Of a stretch of DNA of 64,000 nt, positions 25,501-35,283 are shown piece by piece. Origin of the DNA: Ruminiclostridium papyrosolvens DSM 2782 (lineage in GTDB: Bacteria > Bacillota > Clostridia > Acetivibrionales > DSM-1351); assembly GCF_029318685.1 (NCBI RefSeq), contig NZ_CP119677.1, positions 3,463,001-3,527,000 of the forward strand. Direction: 5' to 3'. Below the pieces are notes generated by a model that saw only the letters and a program-made list of their open reading frames with translations, made no database searches and was not told the origin of the DNA. Both the position numbers and the translations under genes were made by a program. The stretch's first letter is position 1, and every line of letters starts with the position of its first letter.

Positions 25501-27017
25501 GAATTAACCACACTGATATCATCAATATAAAACTCCGCTTCTTTGTTATCACTTTGTAAATATACAGTTATATATCCGCTTGAAGTATCATAATAACGTT
25601 GTTTACCCTCAAACTTTACCCATCCGTCAGTGTCGGTAATTTTCTTTTTAGATAATGAAGGATATTCAACAGCACCCTCTTTATTTCCAATCTGCGAGCT
25701 GAGATCTATTTCTGCACTGCCTGAACCTGATGCCAGCTTTACCCAAACTGTCACTCTATATTCACTGCCTTGATCTATATATTTCTCTACACGCAATGAC
25801 GGGCCACAGTAAGCATTTTCTCTGCCTCCGGCTACTTTAAGAGAATATCCGCCGACATCAGTATGATTGGCTTCATCAGTTACACTAAGAACTTCTTTTC
25901 CAATTCTCGGAATAAAGCCACTTTCCTTCCCGTCCTCGAAGTCAATGGTTTTCATTGAAGGTGCAGGTCCGGTTACAAGTATATCACCTATGTAAAAAGG
26001 TACTGTTTTTCCTTCATCGTTTGACTGGACTCGTACCCTGTCGTCTTTACTTGTATCTACCGTATACTTACCTTTTAATACAAAAGGTTTTCCTTTTACA
26101 TAATTTGTACTTGAAATTACACCAAAACTGTTTATGCTTTGTAGAAACGCCTGTGCCCCCTCCGGTACATCAGTATCTGAATCCACATAGCCTATTACTG
26201 TTATTTCGTAAGATTTTCCGTTCTCCAGTCCTATGTCACTGAAAACAAAATCCGCACCATCATAGTTATTAGCCCTCGTATCCACATATAAAGCAGCTCC
26301 GTCTTCATTTAGCACCGTTTCGTCAACATCACCTGTAGGAAAGGTTTTTTCGGTAACAGTTGTCAGAGTAGCACCCCCGGCTTGTGTGGCTGTTCCTTTT
26401 CCGTTTGAAAAGGTTTCGTGATATATTGCTTTTACAGGTGCAGGTGCCGATGATTTTTCACCTGTAACCGTTATCTCTCCAATATAAAAAGGTACTTTTG
26501 CTCCCAAATCATCTGATTGGATTCGTATTGCAGAATCCTTACTGGTATCAACTGTATAAGTTCCTGTTAAGGTAAATTCTTTTCCAGCTACAAAATCAGC
26601 ACCTGCAATCCAAGCATAGCTGTTTACAGCCTGAAGAAATGCCTGTGAACCTGATTTTACTATTGGATTTTCAGGGTCAGTTTCAGCGTCAACATAGCCC
26701 TTAACTGTTATGGTATATTTATTCCCTTCTTTCATTCCTAATTTTTCAAATGAAAAATCAGCTCCATCCCAGTTGTTCTTTCTGGGATTTACATATAAAG
26801 CGGCTCCGTCTTCATTGCCGATAAAAACTTTTCCAGTAATAGGTGTCAGGGTTGCATCTCCGGCCTGTGTAGCTGGTCCCTGTCCATGGGTAAAGTCATC
26901 ATGATAGATTGTTGTAATTTCTGCTTTTACCATATTATTTAAAGGCATTACCGAAAAAAGCAGGGCTATAATCATTACAACTGATAAAACTCTTTTCCAT
27001 TTTTTATTATTCCTCAA
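22545..27017 (-). CDS. Multidomain GH10 endo-xylanase with CBMs and SLH anchor
   Basis: 1490 residues. A signal peptide (about 1-32) is followed by two CBM22-like repeats (about 36-190 and 195-350), a CBM4_9/CBM22-like domain (about 355-510) and the GH10 domain (about 518-870), with acid/base Glu in WDVVNEAM (about 660) and nucleophile Glu in TELDITAG (about 784). Then come a CBM9-like domain (from [12 protein letters not shown], about 890), an unrecognised segment (about 1100-1290) and three SLH repeats to the end. It should cut xylan while attached to the cell wall; no dockerin is present, so it is not a cellulosome part. The start is TTG with GGAGG 9 nt upstream. It is a paralogue of the next gene, with one extra CBM and the extra segment. 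Confidence 0.93.
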   Translation of the reverse strand: MRNNKKWKRVLSVVMIIALLFSVMPLNNMVKAEITTIYHDDFTHGQGPATQAGDATLTPITGKVFIGNEDGAALYVNPRKNNWDGADFSFEKLGMKEGNKYTITVKGYVDAETDPENPIVKSGSQAFLQAVNSYAWIAGADFVAGKEFTLTGTYTVDTSKDSAIRIQSDDLGAKVPFYIGEITVTGEKSSAPAPVKAIYHETFSNGKGTATQAGGATLTTVTEKTFPTGDVDETVLNEDGAALYVDTRANNYDGADFVFSDIGLENGKSYEITVIGYVDSDTDVPEGAQAFLQSINSFGVISSTNYVKGKPFVLKGKYTVDTSKDDRVRVQSNDEGKTVPFYIGDILVTGPAPSMKTIDFEDGKESGFIPRIGKEVLSVTDEANHTDVGGYSLKVAGGRENAYCGPSLRVEKYIDQGSEYRVTVWVKLASGSGSAEIDLSSQIGNKEGAVEYPSLSKKKITDTDGWVKFEGKQRYYDTSSGYITVYLQSDNKEAEFYIDDISVVNSGSVSLPVQTDLTPIKDIYKDDFLFGNAIAPSELAGKSFELLKQHFNVITAGNDMKPDALQRSKGVFSFGTADAMIQKAKDNNIKVHGHVLVWHQQTPVWMNGVQDEADATKYKKDETGKNITISREEALLNMRTHIENVVKHFGNDVISWDVVNEAMSDGIGDSSNWKNCLRKDSMWYQSIGDDYVEQAFLITKEVLEKNNLKDIKLYYNDYNDDDQNKSKAIANMVNEINTNYGKTHPGELLIDGIGMQAHYNTSTKPQNVEASLKRFIDLGVDVCVTELDITAGSDQKQSSDEINAQAYLYAQLMKIYKAHADKISRVTIWGLDDGNSWRKENCPLPFDGDLQAKSAYYAIIDPDKYMAEHEAPATVEIKQGTAAKGTPVIDGFVDSIWDKAKVIPIDKANAAWETAKGNAQVLWDDKNLYVLIKVYDSILDKSSANPWEHDSVEVFVDENNGKTASYEKDDGQYRVNFNNETSFNPDQIKEGFQSSVKVSGTSYTVEMKIPFKTIIPSKNSKIGFDAQINDAKDGTRTGYRNWNDTTGVGYKDTSVYGELILSDDSAPAPSSQSNDTPASETVKGKVNGKEVSIAKAVNEYKDGKKVISIVLDESKVAEVLGEKTVIVLEPISKADIVTAQLTPKTIKNMAEKEAVLEIKSDNVTYTLPASRLDINKIASAFEGNTDIKVNVSISGVADAVKNTVKETSDKNNYKLASNPVEFNVTCSNDTKTVEVSKFSGYVTRTIELKDSLIPGEIITGVVLNKDGSFSHVPTTVVSKDGKNYVKINSLTNSTYAIISSTKTFKDTENHWSKKAVGNIASRLIMEGYDNDNFNPDMAITRGEFIDSLVKAMGLYRIGEGEDIFSDVTSSSRYHDAVAIAHKYGIISGYGNGEFGAMSNITRQEAMTIVSKAMLLTGLKTSYTAEEVADSLKEFNDSDNLALWAKKSTAACVKAGIVSGKSLTVIAPKDNLTRAETASVINKLLTESNLI

Positions 27018-27087
27018 GTAAATGCACCTCCATAAAAATAGATTACCAAATATGCTGTTTGTTCTATAAATGTTTTTTCAAAGCAAA

Positions 27088-27118
27088 AGCCGACCCCTAA
27101 ACTTTTACGGAGCCGGCT
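27088..27118 (-). terminator. Probable terminator between the two xylanase genes
   Basis: Imperfect GC-rich hairpin (arms 27088-27097 and 27109-27118, two mismatches), then TTTTGCTTTG on the minus strand. It follows the 1048-residue xylanase gene. Confidence 0.5.
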
Positions 27119-27136
27119 CAAAGTGAAATTCAATTA

Positions 27137-30100
27137 TTATTTTGCGGACAATTTCTTTACTATTGCTTCTGTTTGTGAAACAGTTATATTTTCTTGTGGT
27201 GCCAACAGCTTTCCGCTTTTGCCGGATACAATTCCTGCTTTAATACAAGCAGCAACAGAACCTTTTGCCCAACCGGCAACTTTATTTGAATCCTTAAATT
27301 CCTTGAGGATTTTATTTATGTCAGCAGCTGAATAATTAACATTCTTTCCTGCTGCCTTCATTGCCTTTGCAATAATTGTCATTGCTTCCTGACGAGTAAT
27401 CGTGGACTGTGGCTTAAATTCTCCGTTCCTGTATCCTGATACTATACCTTTCTGGTAAGCAACACTTACGGAAGCGTAATAGCTTGCATCCTTAGCTACA
27501 TCTTTAAAGGAGTCTTTAACCTGAACATTTTTATTCAGACCCAAAGCTTTAATGACAGAATCAATAAATTCTCCTCTTGTAATGTAATTAGCTGTGTTGC
27601 TGCTTTCAGAGTTACTGAGGGTGAGAACACCATATACTGATGTATCCTGATATCCTGTTCCTGTAGTATCATTCCATGATGCAACACTCTTACGTGAACC
27701 GTCTTTAGCATCATTAATCTGAACGTCAAATCCTATTTTCATATTGTTTGATGGAGTTACTGATTTTAGAGGAATCTTCATTTCAACCGTATAATTTTTT
27801 CCTGCAACCTTTGTTGCAGATACAAATCCTGCTGAAATTGCTGCCGGATTAAATGAAGCCTCATTATCAAAGTTAACTCTGTACTGACCGTCATCATTCT
27901 CATAGTATGAAGTCTTTGCGTTGTTCTCATCCACAAATACTTCAACTGAGTCTTGTTCGTATGTGTTTGCACTCTTTTTATCAAGTTCGGAGTCACTTAC
28001 CTGAACAAGTACATACAGGTTTTTATCATCCCATAAAGCCTTTGCGGTTGCTGTTGCTCCCTGCCATGCCATTTGATATGTATTAACAGGTATAGCCTGT
28101 GCTTTACTCCATACACTATCTACAGTACCGTCTATTACAGGTGTTCCAAATTTAGCTGTAGCAGATTTTGCACCTTTAGGTGTTTGCGGTTTATGTTCAG
28201 CCATGAATTTAGTTGGGTCTACAACTCCCGTAAATGCAGGTTTTGCTTGAAGATTTTTGTCAAAAGGCAAAGGATTTGTGGAGGATCTCCAGCTTGTACC
28301 GTCATCCAGTCCCCAAATAGTAACACGGCTTATATTTGCTGCGTGCTTCTTATAGATATCGAATAACTGTGCATATAAATATCCCTGTGCGTCTGCAACT
28401 TCATCTGTTAACTTGAAGTCGCTGCCTGCCTGAACATCAAGCTCTGTTATGCTTACTTCAACACCCAGAGAAATAAATCTCTCCAAGGAAAGTTCAACGT
28501 TAGAAGGATTTGTTGACATGTTGTAATGTGCCTGCATTCCTACACCGTCGATGAGAAGCTTGCCCGGGTGAGTTTTTGCATATTTTTCGTTTAATTCTTT
28601 TACCATATAATAAATAGCTTTTGATTTATTTTGATTATCATCGTTATAATCATTATAATAAAGCTTTACATCCCAATTAGGATGAGCATCCAGAACCTCT
28701 CTTGCCGCTAAAAATGCCTGTTCCATGTAGTCAGGGCCAATTGCCTGATACCACGGGCTTTGACGTAATGCAGCCTTCCAGTCTGAAGGGTTAGTAGGAT
28801 TGTCATTCATACCTTCATTAACTACGTCCCATGATATTACCTTGTTGCCGTAATGCTCAACAACTGTTTTAATATGAGTTCTGAGATTTGTAAGAGCTTC
28901 CTCACGTGACAATGGTATGCTATTTCCGCTTGCATCAACCTTTGTATTTAACCATGCAGGTGACTGCTGATGCCAAACAAGGGTATGTCCGTGCATCTTG
29001 AAACCCTCTGACAAAACCTTGTCAACAAGTTTATCTGCATCAGCAAATGTAAAGTTACCCTTTGTAGGCTGTAATGCATCCGGCTTCATAGCGTTTCCTG
29101 CGGTCATTACGTTAAAGTGCTTCTTTAGAAGGTCAAGTCTTATACCTTCCATATCCTCTGCTGCTATTGCATTTCCAATAAGGAAATCCTTTTTATATAC
29201 ATCTTTAATAGATTTCAAATCATTTTGAATTTTAATTGGTTCTGAACCTGTTTTCTCAAGACTGATATCATCAATATAGAAGGAAGCATTGGCACTGCTC
29301 GCACTTTCTATATACATGGTAATGAATCCGCTTGAAACATTGTTGTAGCGATATGTACCCTCATACTTAACCCAACCGTCAGAAGTACCTATGGTCTTTG
29401 CTGCAAGACTCACATAAGACGCACTTCCGCCATTTCCAACCTGAGTTGAAAGTTGGAGTTGTGAGCTTTCAGGACTGATAAGCTTTACCCATGCAGTAAT
29501 CTTGTATTCACTGCCCTGACTTACAAGCTTTTCAATATTCATGGAAGGGCCATGCCAGGACATGGTTCTGTTTTCTACCTTTAAAGCATATGAACCGCCA
29601 TCTGTATGGTTAGCTTCTTTTGTTACGGTCAGCTTTTCTGAACCGTCTCTTCCTACAAAGCCTCCGGCTGTGTTATCTTCAAATGTTATTGTTTTAATAA
29701 CTTCTGCCTTTGGTTTGTTGGAATCTTCCGGTGCTGCTTCAGAAGCCTCTTCTGTTATTGAAATGTCTCCAATATAGAACGGAACCTCTTTTCCTTCATC
29801 ATTGGATTGAACACGCACTCTATCATCCTTTGAAGTATCAACAGTATACTTTCCGTTTAACGTGAAAGCCTTTCCTGCAACGAATTCTGCACCTGCCAGC
29901 CATGAGTAGCTGTTTGCAACCTGAAGAAATGCCTGTGCGCCTGCAGGAACTTTTGCATTGGAATCAACAAAACCTTTTACGGTTACGTTATAAGTCTTAC
30001 CGTTTTTTAATCCGATATCTGCAAACTTAAAATCAGCAGCATCCCAGTTATTTTTTCTGTTGCTTACATATATTGCTGCTCCGTCACTATTACCATCAAA

Positions 30101-30283
30101 AACCTTACTTCCAACCTTTTCAATACTGGCTCCGCCGGATTGAGATACTGCTCCCTTTCCATCTGCGAAAGTTTCATGATAAGTAGTTTTCGTGTCTGCC
30201 ATTACTGAGCTAAAAGGCATAACGGAAATGAGCATTGCAATGGCTAGAAGCAATGCTAAAACTTTATTTCTGTTTCTGTACAT
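27137..30283 (-). CDS. GH10 endo-xylanase with CBMs and SLH anchor
   Basis: 1048 residues. Signal peptide (about 1-29), one CBM22-like domain (about 33-180), a CBM4_9/CBM22-like domain (about 195-345) and GH10 (about 355-700), with catalytic Glu in WDVVNEGM (about 489) and TELDVQAG (about 614). A CBM9-like domain (about 720-920) and C-terminal SLH repeats (from about 925; two clear, a third shorter) complete it. Like its neighbour it is a secreted, wall-attached xylanase without a dockerin. The ATG has AGGAGG 8 nt upstream. The 293-nt spacer before it holds a long AT-rich leader with a possible hairpin at 30328-30361; no clear promoter boxes were found. Confidence 0.93.
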   Translation of the reverse strand: MYRNRNKVLALLLAIAMLISVMPFSSVMADTKTTYHETFADGKGAVSQSGGASIEKVGSKVFDGNSDGAAIYVSNRKNNWDAADFKFADIGLKNGKTYNVTVKGFVDSNAKVPAGAQAFLQVANSYSWLAGAEFVAGKAFTLNGKYTVDTSKDDRVRVQSNDEGKEVPFYIGDISITEEASEAAPEDSNKPKAEVIKTITFEDNTAGGFVGRDGSEKLTVTKEANHTDGGSYALKVENRTMSWHGPSMNIEKLVSQGSEYKITAWVKLISPESSQLQLSTQVGNGGSASYVSLAAKTIGTSDGWVKYEGTYRYNNVSSGFITMYIESASSANASFYIDDISLEKTGSEPIKIQNDLKSIKDVYKKDFLIGNAIAAEDMEGIRLDLLKKHFNVMTAGNAMKPDALQPTKGNFTFADADKLVDKVLSEGFKMHGHTLVWHQQSPAWLNTKVDASGNSIPLSREEALTNLRTHIKTVVEHYGNKVISWDVVNEGMNDNPTNPSDWKAALRQSPWYQAIGPDYMEQAFLAAREVLDAHPNWDVKLYYNDYNDDNQNKSKAIYYMVKELNEKYAKTHPGKLLIDGVGMQAHYNMSTNPSNVELSLERFISLGVEVSITELDVQAGSDFKLTDEVADAQGYLYAQLFDIYKKHAANISRVTIWGLDDGTSWRSSTNPLPFDKNLQAKPAFTGVVDPTKFMAEHKPQTPKGAKSATAKFGTPVIDGTVDSVWSKAQAIPVNTYQMAWQGATATAKALWDDKNLYVLVQVSDSELDKKSANTYEQDSVEVFVDENNAKTSYYENDDGQYRVNFDNEASFNPAAISAGFVSATKVAGKNYTVEMKIPLKSVTPSNNMKIGFDVQINDAKDGSRKSVASWNDTTGTGYQDTSVYGVLTLSNSESSNTANYITRGEFIDSVIKALGLNKNVQVKDSFKDVAKDASYYASVSVAYQKGIVSGYRNGEFKPQSTITRQEAMTIIAKAMKAAGKNVNYSAADINKILKEFKDSNKVAGWAKGSVAACIKAGIVSGKSGKLLAPQENITVSQTEAIVKKLSAK

Positions 30284-30327
30284 TAAATCGTCCTCCTGAT
30301 TTTAAATGTTTTTAATTGCTAAAAAGC

Positions 30328-30361
30328 GTGCTGCTTTTCTATAGAATGATTTTTGCGGCAC
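30328..30361 (-). promoter_or_regulatory. Possible leader hairpin upstream of the xylanase gene
   Basis: GTGCCGC pairs with GCAGCAC (one mismatch) and is followed by GCTTTTTAGC, about 45 nt before the xylanase ATG. It could be an attenuator or a mere chance hairpin. The rest of the 30284-30576 spacer shows no gene. Confidence 0.25.
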
Positions 30362-30576
30362 TATCCCCCTTTCTAAATGTAAAGCTACTTTATTAATTAC
30401 TTTTAACAATTCCTTAAACTAAATGGTTATAGCAAATTCTTTTAGTGTGATATAACTTCAGAAATTAGTGTATTATTGGTATGTAATACTATATTAAAAA
30501 TACTACTATTGTTTTTACAAGTCACGACTGATTTTACATAATTAGTACTGAAAAATCTTATATCTTTTTTCTGGCA

Positions 30577-31467
30577 TTATTTTATTAATGGAAATTCAAC
30601 ATGAATTGTCAGTTGATTTTTGTACAAGTCTGCGCTTACATGCCCGCTCATTTCTTCTGCAAGAATTTTTACAATTGCAAGACCAAGACCTGTTGTTTTG
30701 CTTCTCGATTTGTCTCCTGTATAAAAGCGGTCAAACAGACGTGTTACATCTATCTGGGATGTGTTTTCTACAGGATTTTTTATGGATATGGCTGCCCTTT
30801 GAAATGCTGTTAGTTCAACTTCAACATTTCCGGCAGAATGTGTAAGACAATTCCTTAAAAGGTTTTGAATAATGCGAAATGTTATCTCTTTATCAGCCAT
30901 AATAAATATGGGAGGTGTCTTCGTGAAGGACACTGTTAGTCCGTGTTCCTCAAAGGAGGACACACAACCTGCAAGACATTCCGTTACAAGATTTGTGAGA
31001 TTAACTCTTTCAAGTTGGGGTTTGAGTTCTGAATTTAAAAGATATGAGTATTCAAAAAAATGGTCTATCAGCTGTCCAAGCTGCTGGGCATGTTTTTGTG
31101 CAATGCCAAGTCTCTTTCTCTGTTCTTCTGTCAGCTGTCCCTTTTCCATCAGTTGTTGATAACCTCTTATTGCCGTAAGAGGAGTACGTAAATCATGGGA
31201 TAAATTTGCTATTAGTTCTTTAAACTGTTTCTCCTCTCTAACGCAGTCAAGACGGAGGGTTTCCTCCGCCTTTAAGCACTTATTTATATTTGAAGTCAAT
31301 TGACTAAGTTCATGGTTAATCAGTTCAACTCTGACAGGCTGTCTTGTATCACCCGAAAGTCTGTTCTCCAACTGGCGGTTGATTCTCCGTAACTGAGTCT
31401 GAACAACCATAATGTAAAGAATCATCAGTAAAACTATGATTATAAGAATTCCAATTGTAATTGCCAC
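30577..31467 (-). CDS. Sensor histidine kinase
   Basis: 296 residues. One N-terminal membrane helix (about 3-24), a short linker, then HisKA with ANLSHDLRTPLTAIRGY (phospho-His) and HATPase with NLLRNCLTHS, RFYTG and TGLGLAIVKILAEEM. No extracellular sensor domain is present, which is typical of intramembrane-sensing kinases paired with antibiotic-responsive ABC transporters. It is the last gene after response regulator, ATPase and permease, so it should pair with the regulator at 33341-34021. Confidence 0.88.
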   Translation of the reverse strand: MAITIGILIIIVLLMILYIMVVQTQLRRINRQLENRLSGDTRQPVRVELINHELSQLTSNINKCLKAEETLRLDCVREEKQFKELIANLSHDLRTPLTAIRGYQQLMEKGQLTEEQRKRLGIAQKHAQQLGQLIDHFFEYSYLLNSELKPQLERVNLTNLVTECLAGCVSSFEEHGLTVSFTKTPPIFIMADKEITFRIIQNLLRNCLTHSAGNVEVELTAFQRAAISIKNPVENTSQIDVTRLFDRFYTGDKSRSKTTGLGLAIVKILAEEMSGHVSADLYKNQLTIHVEFPLIK

Positions 31468-31486
31468 CGCTTCACCTGACCTTCTA

Positions 31487-32284
31487 TTACTTTATCTCCG
31501 TTTTTCTGAAAATACCACAAGTAATTATAATTACTGCAATACCAAAAATTATACTTACTGCAAACGTCTCAAGGAGTTCTCCTCCACCGGAATGTACCGT
31601 CAAAAACATTCTATTCCCTCCAAATGGAGTCAAAGAAAAAATATTGTTAACAACCTCTGACCGTGATGCTAAAGATGATATTTGTCCGCTAAGAATGGAA
31701 ATAGCATAATATATTGCCACCACTAAAACAGGCTTTTTAACCGCAAATGCAATGGGCAGGCATAAGCTCAGCTGTGACATATGAACCAATATCAGCGTCC
31801 CTGCTGCTGCTATTAGCTTTGCAAAAACAGAGGCACTAATTTCAGTACCTGATTCTTTTGATAATATATTTAAAAATCCAATTGATACCGAACTCATATC
31901 AAATTTATTTCCGGAACATACTGCAATAATTGTTACCAGTGCATAAGGAAGAATAATAAACAAAACCGAGCAAAAATATACAATGGATTTACTGACTATT
32001 ATCCTGCCTCTTGAGCTCCCATCAGCTATAGTGTTATGAATGGTTTTATTTTCAAAATCTCCGCAAATAAATACTCCGGCAATTACAGCTCCAAGTATAC
32101 TTATAGTATTCATGTCTGAAAACATAAAGCCAATTCCCGAATATTCCCCTCCCAGATTACCCTTGTTTATAAGGTATGCAAATAATACCATCATTAGGGA
32201 GCATAATAATGTAATTGCAAATAAAACCTTTATTGCTGTTGATTTAAAAATTTTATATAAATCAGCTCTAATCATGTTAACCAT
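31487..32284 (-). CDS. ABC-2 type transporter permease
   Basis: About 265 residues with six hydrophobic segments. It starts MIRADLYKIFKSTAIKVLFAI and contains DFENKTIHNTIADGSSRGRIIVSK, typical of permeases in bacitracin/lantibiotic self-protection exporters. The start overlaps the end of the ATPase gene by 8 nt (ATG at 32284; 32275 is possible). It forms an exporter with the ATPase. Confidence 0.82.
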   Translation of the reverse strand: MVNMIRADLYKIFKSTAIKVLFAITLLCSLMMVLFAYLINKGNLGGEYSGIGFMFSDMNTISILGAVIAGVFICGDFENKTIHNTIADGSSRGRIIVSKSIVYFCSVLFIILPYALVTIIAVCSGNKFDMSSVSIGFLNILSKESGTEISASVFAKLIAAAGTLILVHMSQLSLCLPIAFAVKKPVLVVAIYYAISILSGQISSLASRSEVVNNIFSLTPFGGNRMFLTVHSGGGELLETFAVSIIFGIAVIIITCGIFRKTEIK

Positions 32285-33200
32285 TCTGTTCACCGCCAAT
32301 CACTGAAATAAAGTAATTTTCAAGAGTATCCCCCTGTATTGAAAATTCAGTTATCAAAATATCATTATCGAAAATTGCCCTTGCTACTGCTTCTCTGTTA
32401 TCAAGGTAATCATAAAGCTTTATTCTCTTATCCGGCATTACCTTGTAGTTAGTTGTACCTAGCCGGGTTTCCAGAACACTTGCCAGTTTTTCAGGCTGGT
32501 CGCATTCGATATAGATATGATGTTTACACTTTTCTTCCAGTTCCGACTGTGTAACAGCCTGTTTCACGACTCCCTGATGCATTATTATATAGTCGGTAGC
32601 GACCTGATAAAGCTCCGGCAGATTGTGACTGGATATCAGAATGGTCATATGCCTTTCATCACACAGTCTCTTAAGGAGCTTTCTTATTTCTACTACTCCC
32701 AAAGGGTCAAGCCCATTAATAGGTTCGTCCAGAATCAGCAATTCCGGCTCCCCCAATAATGCTATGGCTATTCCCAAGCGCTGCTTCATTCCAAGGGAAA
32801 AATTTTTAGCCTTCTTTTTTCCTGTATCAGACAGACCTACAAGCTCAAGTAATTCCTGCTCTGCGCTAACATTTGGAATACCCTTAATTATCCGATAATA
32901 TCTGAGGTTTTCCTGTGCGGACATGTAAGGTATGAAGCCGGGATATTCAATCATGCACCCCATTCTTTTTCTTTGGGACTCAAGCAGCTTATCTCCCTTC
33001 TTTCCGAACAACTCCACATGGCCTCCGGTGGGAAAAGCAAGTCCGGCTGCTATTCTCATAAATGTCGTTTTACCGGCACCGTTTCTGCCTATCAATCCGT
33101 ATATTCTACCTGCCTCTATAGCTACGGATATATTATCCAGTACTTTTACACCATGATAACTTTTAGACAGGCTATCTGTTTTCAATACATATTCCTTCAT
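32277..33200 (-). CDS. ABC transporter ATPase (bacitracin/lantibiotic exporter type)
   Basis: 307 residues. Walker A GRNGAGKTT (about 38-46), signature FSLGMKQRLGIA, Walker B LLILDEP and the switch His in SSHNL are intact. The C-terminal ~90 residues are the extension common to BcrA-type ATPases. It energises the permease whose start overlaps its stop. A 140-nt spacer separates it from the response regulator gene; a TATACT box there may be an internal promoter, with no clear -35. Export of, or immunity to, the product made by the upstream NRPS/PKS genes is the natural inference. Confidence 0.88.
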   Translation of the reverse strand: MKEYVLKTDSLSKSYHGVKVLDNISVAIEAGRIYGLIGRNGAGKTTFMRIAAGLAFPTGGHVELFGKKGDKLLESQRKRMGCMIEYPGFIPYMSAQENLRYYRIIKGIPNVSAEQELLELVGLSDTGKKKAKNFSLGMKQRLGIAIALLGEPELLILDEPINGLDPLGVVEIRKLLKRLCDERHMTILISSHNLPELYQVATDYIIMHQGVVKQAVTQSELEEKCKHHIYIECDQPEKLASVLETRLGTTNYKVMPDKRIKLYDYLDNREAVARAIFDNDILITEFSIQGDTLENYFISVIGGEQNG

Positions 33201-33340
33201 TTTATCACTTCCCTTTCTGCACCTTAACAGCCCATTTTTTTATACCTTTAAGAAATGTTCTGACTATGTTTTTAGTATAAAATCCAATGGTTTAGAAAAG
33301 GTTAAGTCAGGAAACAAAAATGTAAGGTTTTTGATAAGTT

Positions 33341-34021
33341 TTACTCTTTGTACAGGCGATAACCAAGTCCCCACACTGTTTCTATATATTCTTGCTGAGC
33401 ATTTGCGGTTTTAAGTTTACTTCTTAGATTGCTCATATGAGTTTTAACTGCATTATCATCTCCAAGATAAGCTTCCTGCCAGATAGTTTCATAAAGATTT
33501 GCTTTGGTAAATACCTTATCCCTGTTCTTAATGAGTAATTCCATTATCCCGTATTCCTTGGCTGTCAAATCAAGCTCCTTGCCATTTACAATTATCCTTT
33601 TTGAATCAATGTCAACAGCCACATCTTTGTAATGTAATATTTTTTCTGACTGCGCCTTTATACGGGAGCGCCTGAGATTTGCTGAAACTCTTGCAACAAC
33701 CTCACCTAAGTCAAAAGGCTTTGTTACATAATCATCCGCACCCATTTTAAGCAAATCAATTTTTAGTCCAATAGTATCTTTGGCTGAAATGACAATGACA
33801 GGTACATCTGAAAATTTACGGACTTCTTTTAATATCTCATCACCACTTTTATAGGGAAGCATAATATCAAGGAGAATCAGATCATACTGATTCTCCTTGA
33901 TTTCTTTAAAGCCATCGGTTCCGGTATAAGCTGAAAATACTTCAAAGCCTTCCTCTGTAAGTATTTCCGATAACATTGAATTTACGTCTTTACTATCTTC
34001 AATAACGAGTATTTTTTCCAT
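33341..34021 (-). CDS. OmpR-family response regulator
   Basis: 226 residues. A receiver domain (ILVIEDSKDVNSML; phospho-Asp in LILLDIMLPYKSG; Lys in YVTKPFDLGE) and a C-terminal winged-helix DNA-binding domain (LDLTAKEYGIMELLIKN; DDNAVKTHMSNLRSKL; ETVWGLGYRLYKE). It starts 42 nt after the last glycosyltransferase gene with no obvious terminator between them, so it may be expressed with the biosynthetic operon. Partner kinase: 30577-31467. Confidence 0.9.
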   Translation of the reverse strand: MEKILVIEDSKDVNSMLSEILTEEGFEVFSAYTGTDGFKEIKENQYDLILLDIMLPYKSGDEILKEVRKFSDVPVIVISAKDTIGLKIDLLKMGADDYVTKPFDLGEVVARVSANLRRSRIKAQSEKILHYKDVAVDIDSKRIIVNGKELDLTAKEYGIMELLIKNRDKVFTKANLYETIWQEAYLGDDNAVKTHMSNLRSKLKTANAQQEYIETVWGLGYRLYKE

Positions 34022-34063
34022 ATTTTTTCTCCATATATTAATACTCTTAAAATTATACCAAAC

Positions 34064-35281
34064 CTATAATATATTAACTATTCTTTTCTTTCCTACATAA
34101 AGCAGTATATCCTTAACAGCCTGTTCGGGACCACCTGCATTTATGAAAGAGTCCCTCATCCTGAGCGCATTCTCACGGTAGGAATTGTCAGTCATTATTT
34201 TTTGTACAGACTCTTTTAGTAAGTCCGAGTTTGCTTTAGATTTTTTCAAACAAATTCCACATCCCGTTCTGACAACCTGCATTGCTACATGAGCCTGTTC
34301 CTGCTGTTGAGGTATGATTATTAATGGAACTCCGTAGAATAGACCTTCCTGGGTACTGTTCATCCCTCCATGAGTCATGAAAATACTACACTCTTTTAAT
34401 ATTTCCAACTGGGGAACTTCAAAATAGTATTTTACTGTAAAATTTTCCGGAATTATCAAAGTGGATATGTCAATGCTCTTTCCTACTGACATTAGTACAT
34501 CTATTTCCATGTTTTTGAAAGCCTCAGTGCAAGTATTGAAAAAGTCTATGTTGTTGTTGAATATGGTTCCCATGGATATGAAAAGCAGTTGTCTTTTAGT
34601 GTTTCTGTTTAGCTTTAGTTCAGGTACATTCTCTTTTCTGTACATACTGGATGGTCCTACAAACTTGTAACGTTTCATAAGTTTTTCAGATTTTGGCTGA
34701 AATTCCTTTGAGGTATATACTAAGTTTATTTCTTCCTTATTCAGCATAACATCCATCATACTGTGTACTTTTATATTATATTTACTTTCGATTGCTTTTT
34801 TTATTTTACGTACTTTTATCATGTTAGGAATATTTTTTACTGTATTAAAAGCCAGTGCCAAAACAAAACCGGCAGTCAAAATAAATCCGTCGGGCTCCAA
34901 TGCTATAGTTGTAAAAGTATTAATTGCAGGTATATTTGTAATTTGGGCCAAATGTTTTCCCCAAGGACACATAGTATCATGTATTATATATGCAGGTTTA
35001 TCTCTTTTCACATCCTCTATTAATTCATCCAGTATTAATTCACTCAAGTCAAGATGAACTCTGAACAAATCCGTAATATTATATGTCACATAATTTTCAT
35101 CAAGATAAAATTTACTGCTGTATCTTCTGAATACAGCTCCTGTACTTTCAATCTTTTCTCTGAAACTATCAAGGTTATAATATATAACCTCCTCCCCGTT
35201 TTTCACCAACTCCTGTACGAGTCCTAAACTGGGATTTACATGGCCATGAAAAGGAATGTTGAAAAAAAACACCTTGGACAT
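34064..35281 (-). CDS. GT1-family glycosyltransferase (macrolide type), copy 3
   Basis: 405 residues, GT-B fold. The N-terminus MSKVFFFNIPFHGHVNPSLGL holds the His/glycine loop of the acceptor side. The C-terminal donor-binding motif FMTHGGMNSTQEGLFYGVPLIIIPQQQEQ is typical of UDP/NDP-sugar transferases of the MGT family. A hydrophobic stretch near 130-155 could allow membrane association. It probably glycosylates the lipopeptide product. AAGGAGG precedes the ATG. It follows the PCP-BtrH-like gene directly and is closely related to the two transferases at 36741 and 37954. Confidence 0.88.
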   Translation of the reverse strand: MSKVFFFNIPFHGHVNPSLGLVQELVKNGEEVIYYNLDSFREKIESTGAVFRRYSSKFYLDENYVTYNITDLFRVHLDLSELILDELIEDVKRDKPAYIIHDTMCPWGKHLAQITNIPAINTFTTIALEPDGFILTAGFVLALAFNTVKNIPNMIKVRKIKKAIESKYNIKVHSMMDVMLNKEEINLVYTSKEFQPKSEKLMKRYKFVGPSSMYRKENVPELKLNRNTKRQLLFISMGTIFNNNIDFFNTCTEAFKNMEIDVLMSVGKSIDISTLIIPENFTVKYYFEVPQLEILKECSIFMTHGGMNSTQEGLFYGVPLIIIPQQQEQAHVAMQVVRTGCGICLKKSKANSDLLKESVQKIMTDNSYRENALRMRDSFINAGGPEQAVKDILLYVGKKRIVNIL

Positions 35282-35283
35282 AT

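Noticed and set aside
30284-30576. A c-di-GMP or other known riboswitch in the xylanase leader
   Set aside because: The spacer has a small hairpin and a GGGGGATAG run but none of the conserved cores of known riboswitch classes that I could recognise.
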